Below are positions 1 to 10,718 of a stretch of 64,000 bases of DNA, piece by piece. The DNA is taken from contig CATKHK010000091.1 in the NCBI GenBank assembly GCA_949751835.1, forward strand, positions 1 to 64,000, written 5' to 3'. Made by a program: the position numbers and the translations under genes. Positions within the stretch are counted from its first letter, which is position 1, and every line of letters starts with the position of its first letter. Under the pieces are notes generated by a model, which did no database searches, was not told where the DNA came from, and was given only the letters and a program-made list of their open reading frames with translations. This DNA comes from Blepharisma japonicum. Its lineage: Eukaryota > Ciliophora > Heterotrichea > Heterotrichida > Blepharismidae.

Positions 1-1050
1 AAGCATCGATTGATTTTTTGTTTAGTATTTATGACTCTCCGAATCCCAATATTATGATGACTCCAATAATTCAAGAAATAATTCGTTATAAATGAGACAA
101 GCTCAGCTGGGTTATGCATGCTCAAGCGATCCTTTATATTGTCTATATGCTAGTTCTTTCTATATATGTTCTTTATTTTATTAAAGAAAAAACTGTTTTG
201 TCGATTTTATTTGCAATTAGCATGCTTTTATCAGTATATGAGGCATATCAACTATGGGCTTCTCCAATTAGCTATGCTAAAGATTTATGAAACTACATTG
301 ATATAGCAAGAACAGTCTCCTCAATCCTATACTTTGCTATCAGCCTAAACCCACAAGACTGGGAAATAAATCATGACGTCCTCGTCTTCTTAGTCATAAT
401 TTCTTGGCTGAGGGGGATTTCTTATTTCAGGATATTCCAAAATACCCGATATATGGTAAATTTGATAACAGAGGTTTTAAAAGATATGACTTCCTTTGTA
501 ATTTTATTATTTTATTCCACCCTTTCTTTTGCATTTATATTTTTAGTTTTAGATGAAAATAGCCCAAAATTCTGAGACTATCTAAAAATGTCAGATTTAT
601 TTGATGTTGGGGATTTTGATATATCTGGTATGAATACAATTCAATGGGTTTGCTTTATTTTGGTGACTTTGATTAATATGATTGTAATGCTGAATTTACT
701 AATAGCGATTATAGGTAATACGTTTGGAAAGGTTCAAGAAAACTATCAGATAGCTGACACGCATGAGCTAGTAGGGATGATTATTGAAATAGAAGCAATG
801 CTGGTTAAGAATAGAAAAGTTTCAGATCCCCGCTATTTCCAAATGTATTGACAGCAACTCCAATGATAATAAAGATGAAACCGACAAAACAATTCCTTTG
901 AAAAAACACATTAAGACTCTTCAAGCTGAAATTGCGAAAGTTAATGAAGAAGTGAATGCTGTAAAGGCAAGTACAGCGAATATTGAAAAACACTTGGAGA
1001 AACTAATTGAGATCAAAGCAACAGGTGATGAGCAGAAGCCTAATAATTAA
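1..1050 (+). CDS. TRP/polycystin-like cation channel, C-terminal part (5' truncated)
   Basis: The first complete codon is at position 3 and the gene enters from the left edge. With UGA read as Trp (three sites: about 93, 288 and 573) the frame runs through several hydrophobic segments. The last two are a pore-like loop (LFDVGDFDISGMNTIQW) and a typical S6 helix (CFILVTLINMIVMLNLLIAI) followed by IGNTFGKVQENY. This is the ion-transport fold of TRP and polycystin-type channels at a membrane. After residue about 267 the frame shifts by one base. A 16-nt GT-AG intron at 804-819 would restore it, and the reading then continues as a charged, coiled-coil-like tail ending in TAA at 1048. With that intron 343 residues are visible. 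Subfamily and ion selectivity cannot be told. The N-terminal half lies outside the window. Confidence 0.75.
804..819 (+). other. candidate 16-nt intron in the channel gene
   Basis: GTTAAGAATAGAAAAG starts with GT, ends with AG, has A at position 10, and its removal joins two open frames that are otherwise one base apart. It is unusually purine-rich for this window, where the other introns are T-rich, and the unspliced frame also reads plausibly for another 16 codons. An assembly indel is therefore the competing explanation. Confidence 0.45.
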
Positions 1051-1199
1051 GTCATTTATATTCTCGTAATTATATTGATATGTTTTATTCTGATTAGTTT
1101 ATTTAATACGCATATGCCTAGGAAATCTTAGTAGTATTTTCTGATATCAATGCTACAATATAATATTTATATCATTTTCAATGTTTATATTATATTATT

Positions 1200-3392
1200 A
1201 TGATGACAAATAAAATCAATAAGCTAAAAATCTGCTCAGAGAAAGGTTGTGATGAATATCTAGCTCAGAAAATTTTGAATGACATAAGTAGTTGGAAAAC
1301 TATTGATTCTATTGAAGCTTCTTATTTAAATAAGCTTAAATTGATTGATTTTCCAAATATTTATATTTTATTTAACAAATTTTTGAAGCAAAACCTCAAA
1401 GAAGACCTCCTAAATTTAATATTGCTTTCAAGATCCTCTAAAGAAATTGATTTGGCTTGCAGCAATGCAATAACTATTCTAGCTAAAAGCAATTTTTCAT
1501 TTAACAGCATAGATTTAAGCAATATCCGTATCCCAAAAGCAGACTTATCTCAGTGCTTTCTTACAAGGGTGAATTTTGAGAATAGCAACCTAAAAGAAGT
1601 CAAATTTTTACAGTCACACATAATTGATGTGAATTTTAAAAATTGTGATTTGAGCAATGCAAATTTTGGGTTTACCGTTAAAATTGATTCACGAAATGGA
1701 AAAGGATTAAACTTCTCTAATAATGATGATTATTTCTATTATAGAACTGACGATAGTTTGATAGTAATGAATTTGAAAAATAAAGAAGCTAAAATAGAAA
1801 TTGGCTTAAACGATTTTGTTTCTTCAAAAATTATTAAGACTCATAGCACAAAATTCAAACCTGTTATATCAAAGACTCATGGACAATATATTGGATTTTG
1901 AGATCAGTATGAAAAAAAATATTTATTTGATCTAAATGTCTTTAAGTTAATAATTTCACCAAATTGAAAATACTTATTAGCATATGATAACAAATCTTTT
2001 GTTCGGAGTTGAGACATAGAAAACAATCGTCAAATTCTTGGACCATTTAATCAAGTTCCTTATAAATGAGGACATTCAGTTTTTTCTCCATCCAGTAAAT
2101 ACTTAGCAATAGCAAAATCAACCATAATCTATATAATTGAAACTGAAAATTGAACTCTTATCAGATCTGTTAAGGGAAAATTCTCTACTAAAGGTGCCTT
2201 TGCTATCTCATCTTGTGGAAGAACAATTGCTTATAGCAGAGATAGCTTATTATATTTAATAGACGTTATATCATCAAACCAAACAAAGGTTTATTCCAGA
2301 TCTAAAAGAATGCAGGCATTATCATTTTCTCCATGTGGAAAATTTTTAGCATTTGGGTCAAATGAAGGGGATGGATTTATTATGGACTTAAAAACCCAAA
2401 GAATTTCACAAATTTTTACTGGGTTTGAGCATAAATTAACGGCAGTGACGTTTTCAATGTCAAATAAATATATTTCTTGAACCAATTCACAAGGCAATAT
2501 CTGGATTTATGAATTTTTTCCTAAGTTTGTAAAAAATGATAATAATTTGCATTTTCAGGTTTTTAAAGCTAAAGTGTCGCCAAAAGGAACGTATCTACTT
2601 ACTTTAAGTATAAACAAATCTATCTTATGAGATTTAACAGATTTCAACCCAAAGCAAATAAAGCAGTTTGTTCTTAATAATTTTTATGCTTACTATGCAT
2701 TTTCTCCATTTGAATCTTACCTAGCCCAACTTTTATGACGAAATGTTGACATTTATCATATAAAGCATGGCATGTGGCTCAAAACACTGACTCTAGATCA
2801 TTTCTGCTATTTCACATTCTCTAATTGTGAGAGCTATTTTATCTGCTTGAATAGATATACTTATGAATATTTCAGGATTCCTTATTTGGATAAAGTCAAA
2901 ATAGTGGATACTCAAATCTTAAGCAACGACCACATTGCATTTACTGAATGCGGAAAGTATGGCTTTTGATGTGATCCTCAATTTTTTCTTTATATATGGG
3001 ACTTGGAAAAAGATCATTTTATTAAAAAAATTTATATAGAGCAGAGACCGTATATATTTGCTTTTACATCGATTTTATCAAAATTTGCATTCACGTTTTC
3101 AATACAAAGAAAAAGTTATATCAAACTTTTAAACTTAGACACTGAAGACGCTACTTATATAGAGAGTAGCCCAAAGATTACTTCAATATGCTTTAGTGAT
3201 AATGGGACAAGGCTTATTGAAGGAACTGATAAAGGAGTTATTAATATATGGGATATTGAAACTCAGACTGTGAAAGAAAAAATCAGATCTTTATTTTTGA
3301 GACCTATTGATTCAGTTATAGCTTTGAATAATCATATTATTATAAGAGAAAAGGATAATACAGAAATTTTCAAGACAGCCCATTTAGATTAA
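1200..3392 (+). CDS. pentapeptide-repeat plus WD40-like beta-propeller protein, 730 aa
   Basis: One frame from ATG 1200 to TAA 3390 once nine UGA codons are read as Trp; several sit at expected WD-repeat tryptophans (for example after residues ending SYFLY and IYNIE-type strands). Residues about 1-95 are helical. Residues about 100-160 contain short A/D/N-L-x-x repeats (IDLSNIRIPKADLSQCFL, VNFKNCDLSNANF) of the pentapeptide type. From about residue 225 to 715 there are degenerate WD40 blades (FSPSSKYLAIAKS, LSFSPCGKFLAFGS, ICFSDNGTRLIEGTDKGVINIWDIE). In other ciliates this pentapeptide-WD40 pair often follows a NACHT or STAND ATPase; none is present here. It is probably a cytosolic scaffold, and no enzymatic motif is seen. 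The architecture is clear; the function is unknown. Confidence 0.85.
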
Positions 3393-3475
3393 GCATTTAA
3401 TTATAATAGTTACACTGATTACCAATTAATTTATTAAAACGATTAATCATTAACAGTTGGGAATATATAAAACGA

Positions 3476-3833
3476 ATGAGAAAAAAAAACTCTCTCATAC
3501 TATCAGATCTCCATCATTTTAGAATGGGGTTTAAAGAGTATCAGGAACATTTAAAAAAATTGGCCCGACTAGAAGAGGATGATGGAAACATAGACGAAAT
3601 GCTGTGCAAATGAACTAGGGTAGTAAGAGAAATAGCTGAATGTACCCTAGGGATGAAGATGGTGTGAACTAGGAGCAACAGGCCTAGCCATCTCACGAAA
3701 CTTTAGGATTACCGAATAAGCCAAAGATACTCTTAATAAAGTAATCCAAGCTCTTGAAAGAGGAAACATTGCATTATATATTGATTTAATGGAAGTGCAA
3801 AGAAGTAAGTATATAGGTTTTATAAGAGTCTAA
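3476..3833 (+). pseudogene. decayed small gene between the WD40 and Kelch-TPR genes
   Basis: ATG 3476 opens a 76-codon frame (two UGA as Trp) that ends at TAG 3704 and looks coding (YQEHLKKLARLEEDDGNIDE). A second coding-like stretch in another frame runs 3651-3833 (AKDTLNKVIQALERGN, then LYIDLMEVQRSKYIGFIRV) but is broken by TAA 3717. A 16-nt GT-AG interval at 3620-3635 would move between the two frames but leaves TAG 3648. No single splice gives an intact product, so a relic is the simplest reading. No family was recognised. Confidence 0.4.
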
Positions 3834-3857
3834 GCAATTAATTCTGAATTATAAAAT

Positions 3858-6800
3858 ATGTCTCATCGATGCCCCAAACAAATTTTGGAACTTTTTAATC
3901 AGCTGCTATGCCAATGGTTGTCTTCTGAAGCTTACTGCTGCGGATTGCACCTTAAGCTGTCGAATAGACCCTTTGATTCTATTTTAATAAGAACTAAAAA
4001 TTCAAGCTCTAGAGAACCAAAGTTATTTAAAGAATTAAATAAGAAGAGCTCTGAGCCTCCTGCCAATACTGGCCACCAAACAGAATCACTTTATCTCATC
4101 AGTGAGAACGCAAATTTGTTAATCTATGATCTTGAAAATGAAAAAAGAAAAGTGAAAGTGTTGAAAATTCCAAGAAAAATAAATACAGTCGATACAAGTA
4201 TCATTCAAATTCCAAATGGCGAGCTATTCTGTGTTAATCAATCGGACAAAAGCCCCTTCTATGCATTTATAATTGATGAAAACTATAGAGTTAGAGAGCT
4301 GCTATATGAAGCGTCTTGTCGTTACAAGTTAGCTACTTATGTAAACAGAAACATTTATTGTTTTGGAAGCGCAACTAGTTGAGTGGATGCACCTCTATCT
4401 GGAAGATTTAATTTGGATGAAAATCGATGAATAAAATTAGCTCCAATGCCAAAAGCGTATTACAGTTGACATTGTGTAATGTTTAATGGAAATATTGTAA
4501 TTTCTGGATTGAGAAATAGAAATCTGTTGCACTATTCCATTGATATTAACTCTTTCTCAATTATTCCTTATAAGTTTGAAAAGAAGAGCAAAAAGATACT
4601 CTTAAGTGCAGAGAGATTGTATTTGATTGAGACTTTTGGATTTATGTATGAAAGTACAATTGGAGATGAGTATTCTTGACAGCAAATAGCAAAATCAATC
4701 TTTAATGATGATTATCAAGTGTATTACTTGCGTAACAAAGAAGGAATATTTATATCAGCTATTGATAAATATTCTGTTAGGAGCTATTACAAGTTTGACT
4801 TAGATCGAAAAGAAATGATTGATATTGCTTACTATGGTGAATATGTCGTCCTTAAAAGAGCATATAAAAAGCATGGAGAAATAGAATGCTATTTTCGATC
4901 TCATAAATTCGATCCTGATTATCCTGACTATACTATTTTTTGCAATAATAATAAAGGATATTCTCTAGAGTGATTATGCCGTAAGATTGAGCTAGTAGAA
5001 AAAGCCGACAAAGCAATCAAACGCAATCCTACCTGAGCTCATGAATACTGTACAAAAGGTAACGCTCTTCGCAAGGTTGAAAGGAATTTTGAAGCAATAG
5101 ATTGCTATAATAAAGCAGTCAAACTCGACCCAAGCAACGCCTATTATTATAGCAAAAAAATATATGCTATGGGCAGAAAACTTGAAGCAATACAATGCTA
5201 TAATCAATCCTTCAAAATTGGCAGTATTAATGGCACGGCTAATTCTATTAAAAGAGTAAATACTCGCACTAATTTGAGGAAAAAACTTAAAGAAATAGAC
5301 TTCTATAACGAAGCAATAAAGCTTGATAATAATAATGCCACTGTATATAAAGAAAAAGGAAATGTTCTGTGTGAGTTGGGCAAAAATGATGAAGCAATAG
5401 AGTGCTATAACGAAGCAATCAAACTTCATCCTCATTATGTTTCTGCTTATTTTAATAAAGGATGTGCTTTGCATGATTTAGGCAGAAAGCTTGAAGAAAT
5501 AGAATGCTATAACAAAGCACTCGAACTTGATTCCAAAAATGTTGACGTTTATATTGGGAAGGTAAAAGCTCTCTGTGATTTGGGTAGAGATCAGGAAGCA
5601 GTAGAAAGCCTTAAAGAAGCAATCAAACTACAATCTTGGTCAAATATCCAGTACAATCATAAAGAATATTCCCTTGATAAGTTTTGAAAGAAACTTGAAG
5701 AAATAGAGAGCTGTAACAAAATAATCAAAATTTTAGCTTATTCTGATACTTACGTTCAAAAAGGAAATGCTCTCCGCGAGCTAGGCAGAAATGTCGAAGC
5801 AATAGAATGCTATAGCAATGCAATTGAGCTTGACCCTAAAAATTTTGAGGCCTACTTTAGCAAAGGAGATGTCCTGCATAGGATGAGAAGAAATCTTGAG
5901 GCAATAGAATGCTATAGCAAAGCAATCGAGCTTAATCCATGAGGCACTGCTTTTTACTTTAATAAAGGACGTGCTTTGCATGATTTAGGCAGAATGCTTG
6001 AAGCAGTTGAATGCTATGATGAAGTAATTAAACTCAATATTCGCCATTTAGATGCTTATCTCAGCAAAGCAAAATCTTTGCATAACTTGAGCAGAAATAT
6101 TGAAGAAATAGAATGCTATAACTGCGCAATTAAAATCGATCCTAAAAATGCTATGCTTTACATTGAGAAAGGAATTGCTCTGCGCAATTTGGGTAGAATA
6201 CTTGATGAAATAGAATGCTATAATGAGGTAATCAAAATGTATCCTCGTTGTCTTGCTTGTTATTATGTTAAGGCGATCTTTGATAAAGGATGTGCTTTAC
6301 ATTATTTGGGAAGAAATCTCGAAGCACTGAAATGCTTTGACATCATAGATTACAGCTTAATGAGAGATGATGCTGAATTTTGGCTTAAGAAAGGAGATGT
6401 CCTATATGAATTGGGGAAAAAATTTAAGGCAATAAAACACTACGACGAAGCAATAAGACTAAATCGTGAAGATGCTAATGCTTATATTAAAAAAGGGAAT
6501 GCCTTGCTTGATTTGGACAGACGACTTCATGCAATAGAATGCTATGAAATAGCTAGCACACGAATTTTGGATGAATCTCTCAATTTATGTTATAGCGCTG
6601 AACAATTTGACTATTTAGGCCAAGAAACAGTAGCCTTGCAAAAAATTAATAAAGCATATCAATTAATGCATCAAAGCCTAATAATAAGAGAAAGAAGTAT
6701 CCCCTCTCAAGAAGTAAATACAATTATTATTGGTAATGTAAAATTGCTTCAAAGGCTTTCTCAACTGCAGAAAAGCGCTATTGAAATCAAAGAGGAATTC

Positions 6801-7022
6801 CAGAAGCTCAAAAGTTCTCTTTCAATAAGCCCAGAGTTGCTAAAAGAGACTGAAGAGAAAGAGGAAATGTTTAAAGCTCAACATATGAAAATTCTTATAA
6901 AATTAATTGCTAGCCTTAAGCGAAATGGGCTCTCTATAGTAAGGACACAAATAGAAAAAGAAGCTGACGAGCATCAAGAAGCATCTGCCGACATGATTGC
7001 CCAGCTTTGGTCATCTATTTAG
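3858..7022 (+). CDS. Kelch-like propeller plus TPR-array protein, 1054 aa (paralogue 1)
   Basis: One frame from ATG 3858 to TAG 7020 with eight UGA read as Trp. Residues about 1-40 are Cys-rich. Residues about 75-370 form Kelch-like blades (LYLISENANLLIYDLENEK, IIQIPNGELFCVNQS, NIYCFGSA, FNGNIVISGLRNRNLLHYS). Residues about 375-910 form a long array of 34-residue TPRs with the core Y-x-x-KG-x-x-L-x-x-LGR-x-x-EAIECYNEAIKLDP, some degenerate. The last ~130 residues are a charged helical tail. Both halves are protein-binding folds, so a scaffold is likely; nothing catalytic is seen. The tandem neighbour at 7753 has the same order of domains and a related tail, so the pair arose by duplication. 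The near-identical 102-nt repeats make this gene prone to unequal exchange and to misassembly. Confidence 0.85.
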
Positions 7023-7752
7023 CATTAAGAAGCATAATAAAAAAAATAACTCAAAAGAAATTTTAGGTTAGGCATAAAAAAGTAATGGTTGTTTAATTAT
7101 ATAAATGTGACCATCAATGTAGCAAGGTTGCAAACTTGAAGTAAGCATTGCTTTCCGAAATTTATTGTTGTAAATTCCCATTTGATAGCAAATTTAATTC
7201 GTCCATTATAACTCATATCTTTAATTGATCTTTGCACGTCCTACGAAAGAAATAATTGAACTTATAACAAGCAAAAGGCCAAAAGAGATAATCTATAGAG
7301 ATAATGTTAGTTTCTTCTAGCAAATATTTTACTCAAATTGTTGTGAAATTTTATGATTCTGTCTTAGAAGAATTGCGCTAGTGAATTGAAAAGATCATAA
7401 GTCCCAAAATTGCAAAGTAAGAGTAAGGCCTGCTTTGAAATCTGTTGACTTTCCATCCAGACGCTTTTAAAGATAGTGGGTATTGTAAATACGAAGAAAT
7501 TTTAACTAGTCTCCACAGTATTTAGTAGTAACTATATAATGTTTTTCTAATGAGAAGGTGATGATAAGTTCTTCACAAATATTTCTATGACTTCCCATTT
7601 TAAGGACTGTTCTCTCTGTTTTGAAACCTCTTTTGTCATAGCACCATATAGGCACTAGATAATTTAGATAAGATTCTGATTAATTTTATAAGGATTTGAA
7701 TTTAAATATAAACTTATAAGCGTACGCTGTTGCTGATAGTGTATAATATATC
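7023..7752. other. intergenic, with a possible Kelch-family 5' relic
   Basis: This is AT-rich with many stops. At about 7105-7230 on the plus strand a broken reading gives CDHQCSKVANLK, a stop, then LLSEIYCCKFPFDS. It resembles the start of the 3858 gene (WLSSEAYCCG followed by PFDS) and the Cys/His start of the Kelch gene at 15871. I read it as the remains of another family member. The rest shows nothing recognisable. Confidence 0.35.
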
Positions 7753-10038
7753 ATGGCGGATTCAGATCAGCATAGCAGCACAAGGCATTTGTGTAAATTG
7801 AACGAGCTAAGTACTCAGATGGCTTGCATTTCAGCTAGGCCTGATAATTATAAAGCAGAACAAGATTTTAGGACAGCTTGCTCATTGTATCAGAATGAGA
7901 ATCATACTTCTGATCCATTCATCAGCCAAACTTATCAGGAATTCGTGGATAATTATAATAAAATCACCTCTCTTTATCTTATCGGTACACTTGATGAAAA
8001 AGCTAATTTGTTCATTTATAGCACTGAAAATGAGAGCGAAGAAGCAAAACTAATCGAAATTCCAAATATATTGGATGTTGATGGAGCATCAATTGTTCAG
8101 CTTCCCAATGGCCAACTATTTTGTGCTTGTAAAGAAGATCAAAGCACTTTCATTATTTTTATAATTAATAAAAACTATAAGGTCCAAATTCTGCCATCTG
8201 AAAAGCCTTATCAATTCATAACAGTTATCTATTTTGGAGGAAATGTCTATTGCTTTGGAGAAGGAAAGGATTCTGAAGCTCAATCTTATAAATTTGATTT
8301 GGAGAGAAATATATGATTTAAGCTGACTTCTATGCCATATCATGGTCCCTATTGTAATAGTGCAGTATTTAATAACAATATTTTCATTACTGAGCCTAGT
8401 AGTAAAAATCTTTTGCAATATACAATTGATATAGACAGTTTCTCAATAATTCCTTATGATTTTGAAAGCGGTTGTAGAAAGGTCTTAATAAATGGAGAGG
8501 AGAGATTGTATTTAATTGAATGATCTGAACATGGATTTATTTATGAAAGTGAAGTAGGAGATGAGTATAATTGAAACAAAATAGCAAAATCAGCTATTAA
8601 TCAAGATTGCGGCCAGCTATACTGAATATATAATAAAAGAGGAATATACATCTCAACTCTTAATAATGAGTGCTTAAGAGAGTATTATAAATTTGATTTA
8701 GACCAAAATGCTTTTATTGGAATTGCTTATTATGGTAAGTATATAGCTACTCGAGTTGTAGGGGGAAAGCTTGAAGCGATAAAATGCTATAACCAAACTT
8801 TCAATCTCAATCCTCAAACTGCTTTATGTTATGGAAAATTCACTATTAATTATTTAGGGAGATATCTTGAATTGATTGAATACTATAACGAATTAATCAA
8901 GCGTAATCCTCTTAATGCAAATGCTTACATGAATAAAGGAAACGCTCTTTACCATTTAGAAAGATATCTTGAAGCTATAGAATGCTTTGATGAGACAATC
9001 AAAATCGATGCTAGGCATCCTACTGCTTATTATAATAAAGGTTCATCTCTTAGTAAAATGAATAGAATCATTGAAGCAATAGAATGCTATAATGAACTTA
9101 TTAAAATTAATCCTAATGATATTGATCCTTACTTGCATAAAGGATATGATTTATGTACTTTGGAAAGGTATCTTGAAGCAATAGAATGTTACGACGAAAT
9201 AATAAAAATCAATCCCAATAATTCTAATGCATATCAATATAAAGGAAATGTTCTTTATAATTTGGATAGATTTCTTGAAGCAATAGAGTGTTATGACAAG
9301 GCTATTAAGCTTGATCCTGGAAATGCTTTTTTGTACAAAGAAAAAGGAGATACTCTTGCTTTTTTGGGTAGAAATCTTGAAGCAATAGAATGCTATGATG
9401 AGGCAATCAAAACTGATCCTAGCTATGCTCCTGCTTATCATAAGAAAGGGAATATTTTTCTCTGTCACCTGGATAGGAAACTTGATGCAATAGAATGCTA
9501 TAATGAAGCAAGTAAATTAGATCCCGATAATCCTCTGAATTTCTTTAATAGAGCGCTAGCATTCAATAATCTAGGGCAAGAAGCAGAAGCACTCCAGGAC
9601 TTTTTCCGAGGCTTTTATTTAATAAAAGAAAGCCAAAAACTTGATGCAAGAAATAATGCCAAATTCAACCTTTCTCAAATAAATAGTAATTTTTCTGATG
9701 AAACATTGAAAAACAATTTCATAGAATTACTTCAAAAGCTTGCTCAGTTGGGAGAAAGTGCCATTGGCTTTAAAGAGGAATTTAATGGCCTCAAAAATAC
9801 CAAAAATTCAAAACTAATAAAGGAGATTGAGGAGCAAGAAGAAAGAATTAATGGCGAGCGTTCTCAATTTTTAATGAAAGCAGCTGGTTTCTTTAGTCCA
9901 AACGATGATTCACCTGAAAAAATGCAGGAAAAAATTTATCAAGTAGGTAGAGAAGCTGATGAATACCTAAAACGGGTTATTGCAACAATTTCTGATCTCA
10001 GATCATCTCTGCAACAAAATGAGAGTGCAGATGAATAA
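7753..10038 (+). CDS. Kelch-like propeller plus TPR-array protein, 761 aa (paralogue 2)
   Basis: One frame from ATG 7753 to TAA 10036 with four UGA as Trp. Residues about 75-330 are Kelch-like and align by eye with the upstream gene (IVQLPNGQLFCACKEDQS against IIQIPNGELFCVNQSDKS; NIFITEPSSKNLLQYTIDI). Residues about 334-622 carry about nine TPRs with the consensus AYxxKGxxLxxLxRxLEAIECYDEAIKxDPxN. The tail (LLQKLAQLGESAIGFKEEF) matches LLQRLSQLQKSAIEIKEEF of the neighbour, so the C-terminal helical region is a shared third domain. This copy has a much shorter TPR array, which suggests expansion or contraction since duplication. A protein-binding scaffold is inferred. No signal peptide or membrane segment is present. 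Confidence 0.85.
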
Positions 10039-10718
10039 AATATTATCTTTTGGGTCGGCTCTTAAATAAAAAATAGTCAAATAAATACAATAAATTTATT
10101 TAGTAGCTTATTATAGCAATGAAAAGTTTATTTTGATCATTTTAGGAGTAAAATTTAGTTTTGCTTGAAATAATTTAAAGCAAAGCTTTATTTGACTCTA
10201 GATGATCTTGGTTTAGTGGACATTTTAGCACTTATAGGTTTTTCTTTAGTATTAAACCTATTTTTTGTTGATCTTCAAGTATATTTTCTCGATGTGAATG
10301 GCGCATCTCTCAGTTTAAACTATTAAAATCTTTTTTTATAAAGCGATTAAAACAATCTGGGACTTAAAATTAGAAATAGTTTTATTTTTAATAAATTGGA
10401 ATGCATTAAATGAATCAAATTTTAGCAATTTAATAATGTACTATGTTAAATGCAATAAATTTCATTGTAAATAATAAACTGAAATTTGGACTGCATTAGC
10501 ATCTGAAATATCCTTTAAATCTATTTGATTTATTATAACCTGCATGAATTTTGAAAACTACCATACTAATTTATATTATCTGCAAATTATTGCTCAGCCA
10601 ACTTTCGTTTAATTGAGACTGATTTTCAACAAGACGAATGCTGCATCTTATCTAGCTATATAGATTGATGAAATTAATTTCCTTATAAGTTATTAATATT
10701 TTAATTATTCATATCACA
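10039..10718. other. intergenic, nothing recognised
   Basis: About 680 bp of AT-rich sequence between the stop codons of the convergent Kelch-TPR and chitin synthase genes. Stops are frequent in all frames and no RNA gene or repeat was seen. Confidence 0.5.

Noticed and set aside
4992-9468. Long minus-strand open frames across the TPR arrays
   Set aside because: They are shadows: the repeated codons of the TPR core have no stops in one antisense frame. The antisense products are low-complexity Phe/Ile/Tyr/Cys repeats with no family signature.
8872-9560. CRISPR-like regular repeats
   Set aside because: The period of about 102 nt is that of TPR codons in one open frame; there are no palindromic repeats or unique spacers.
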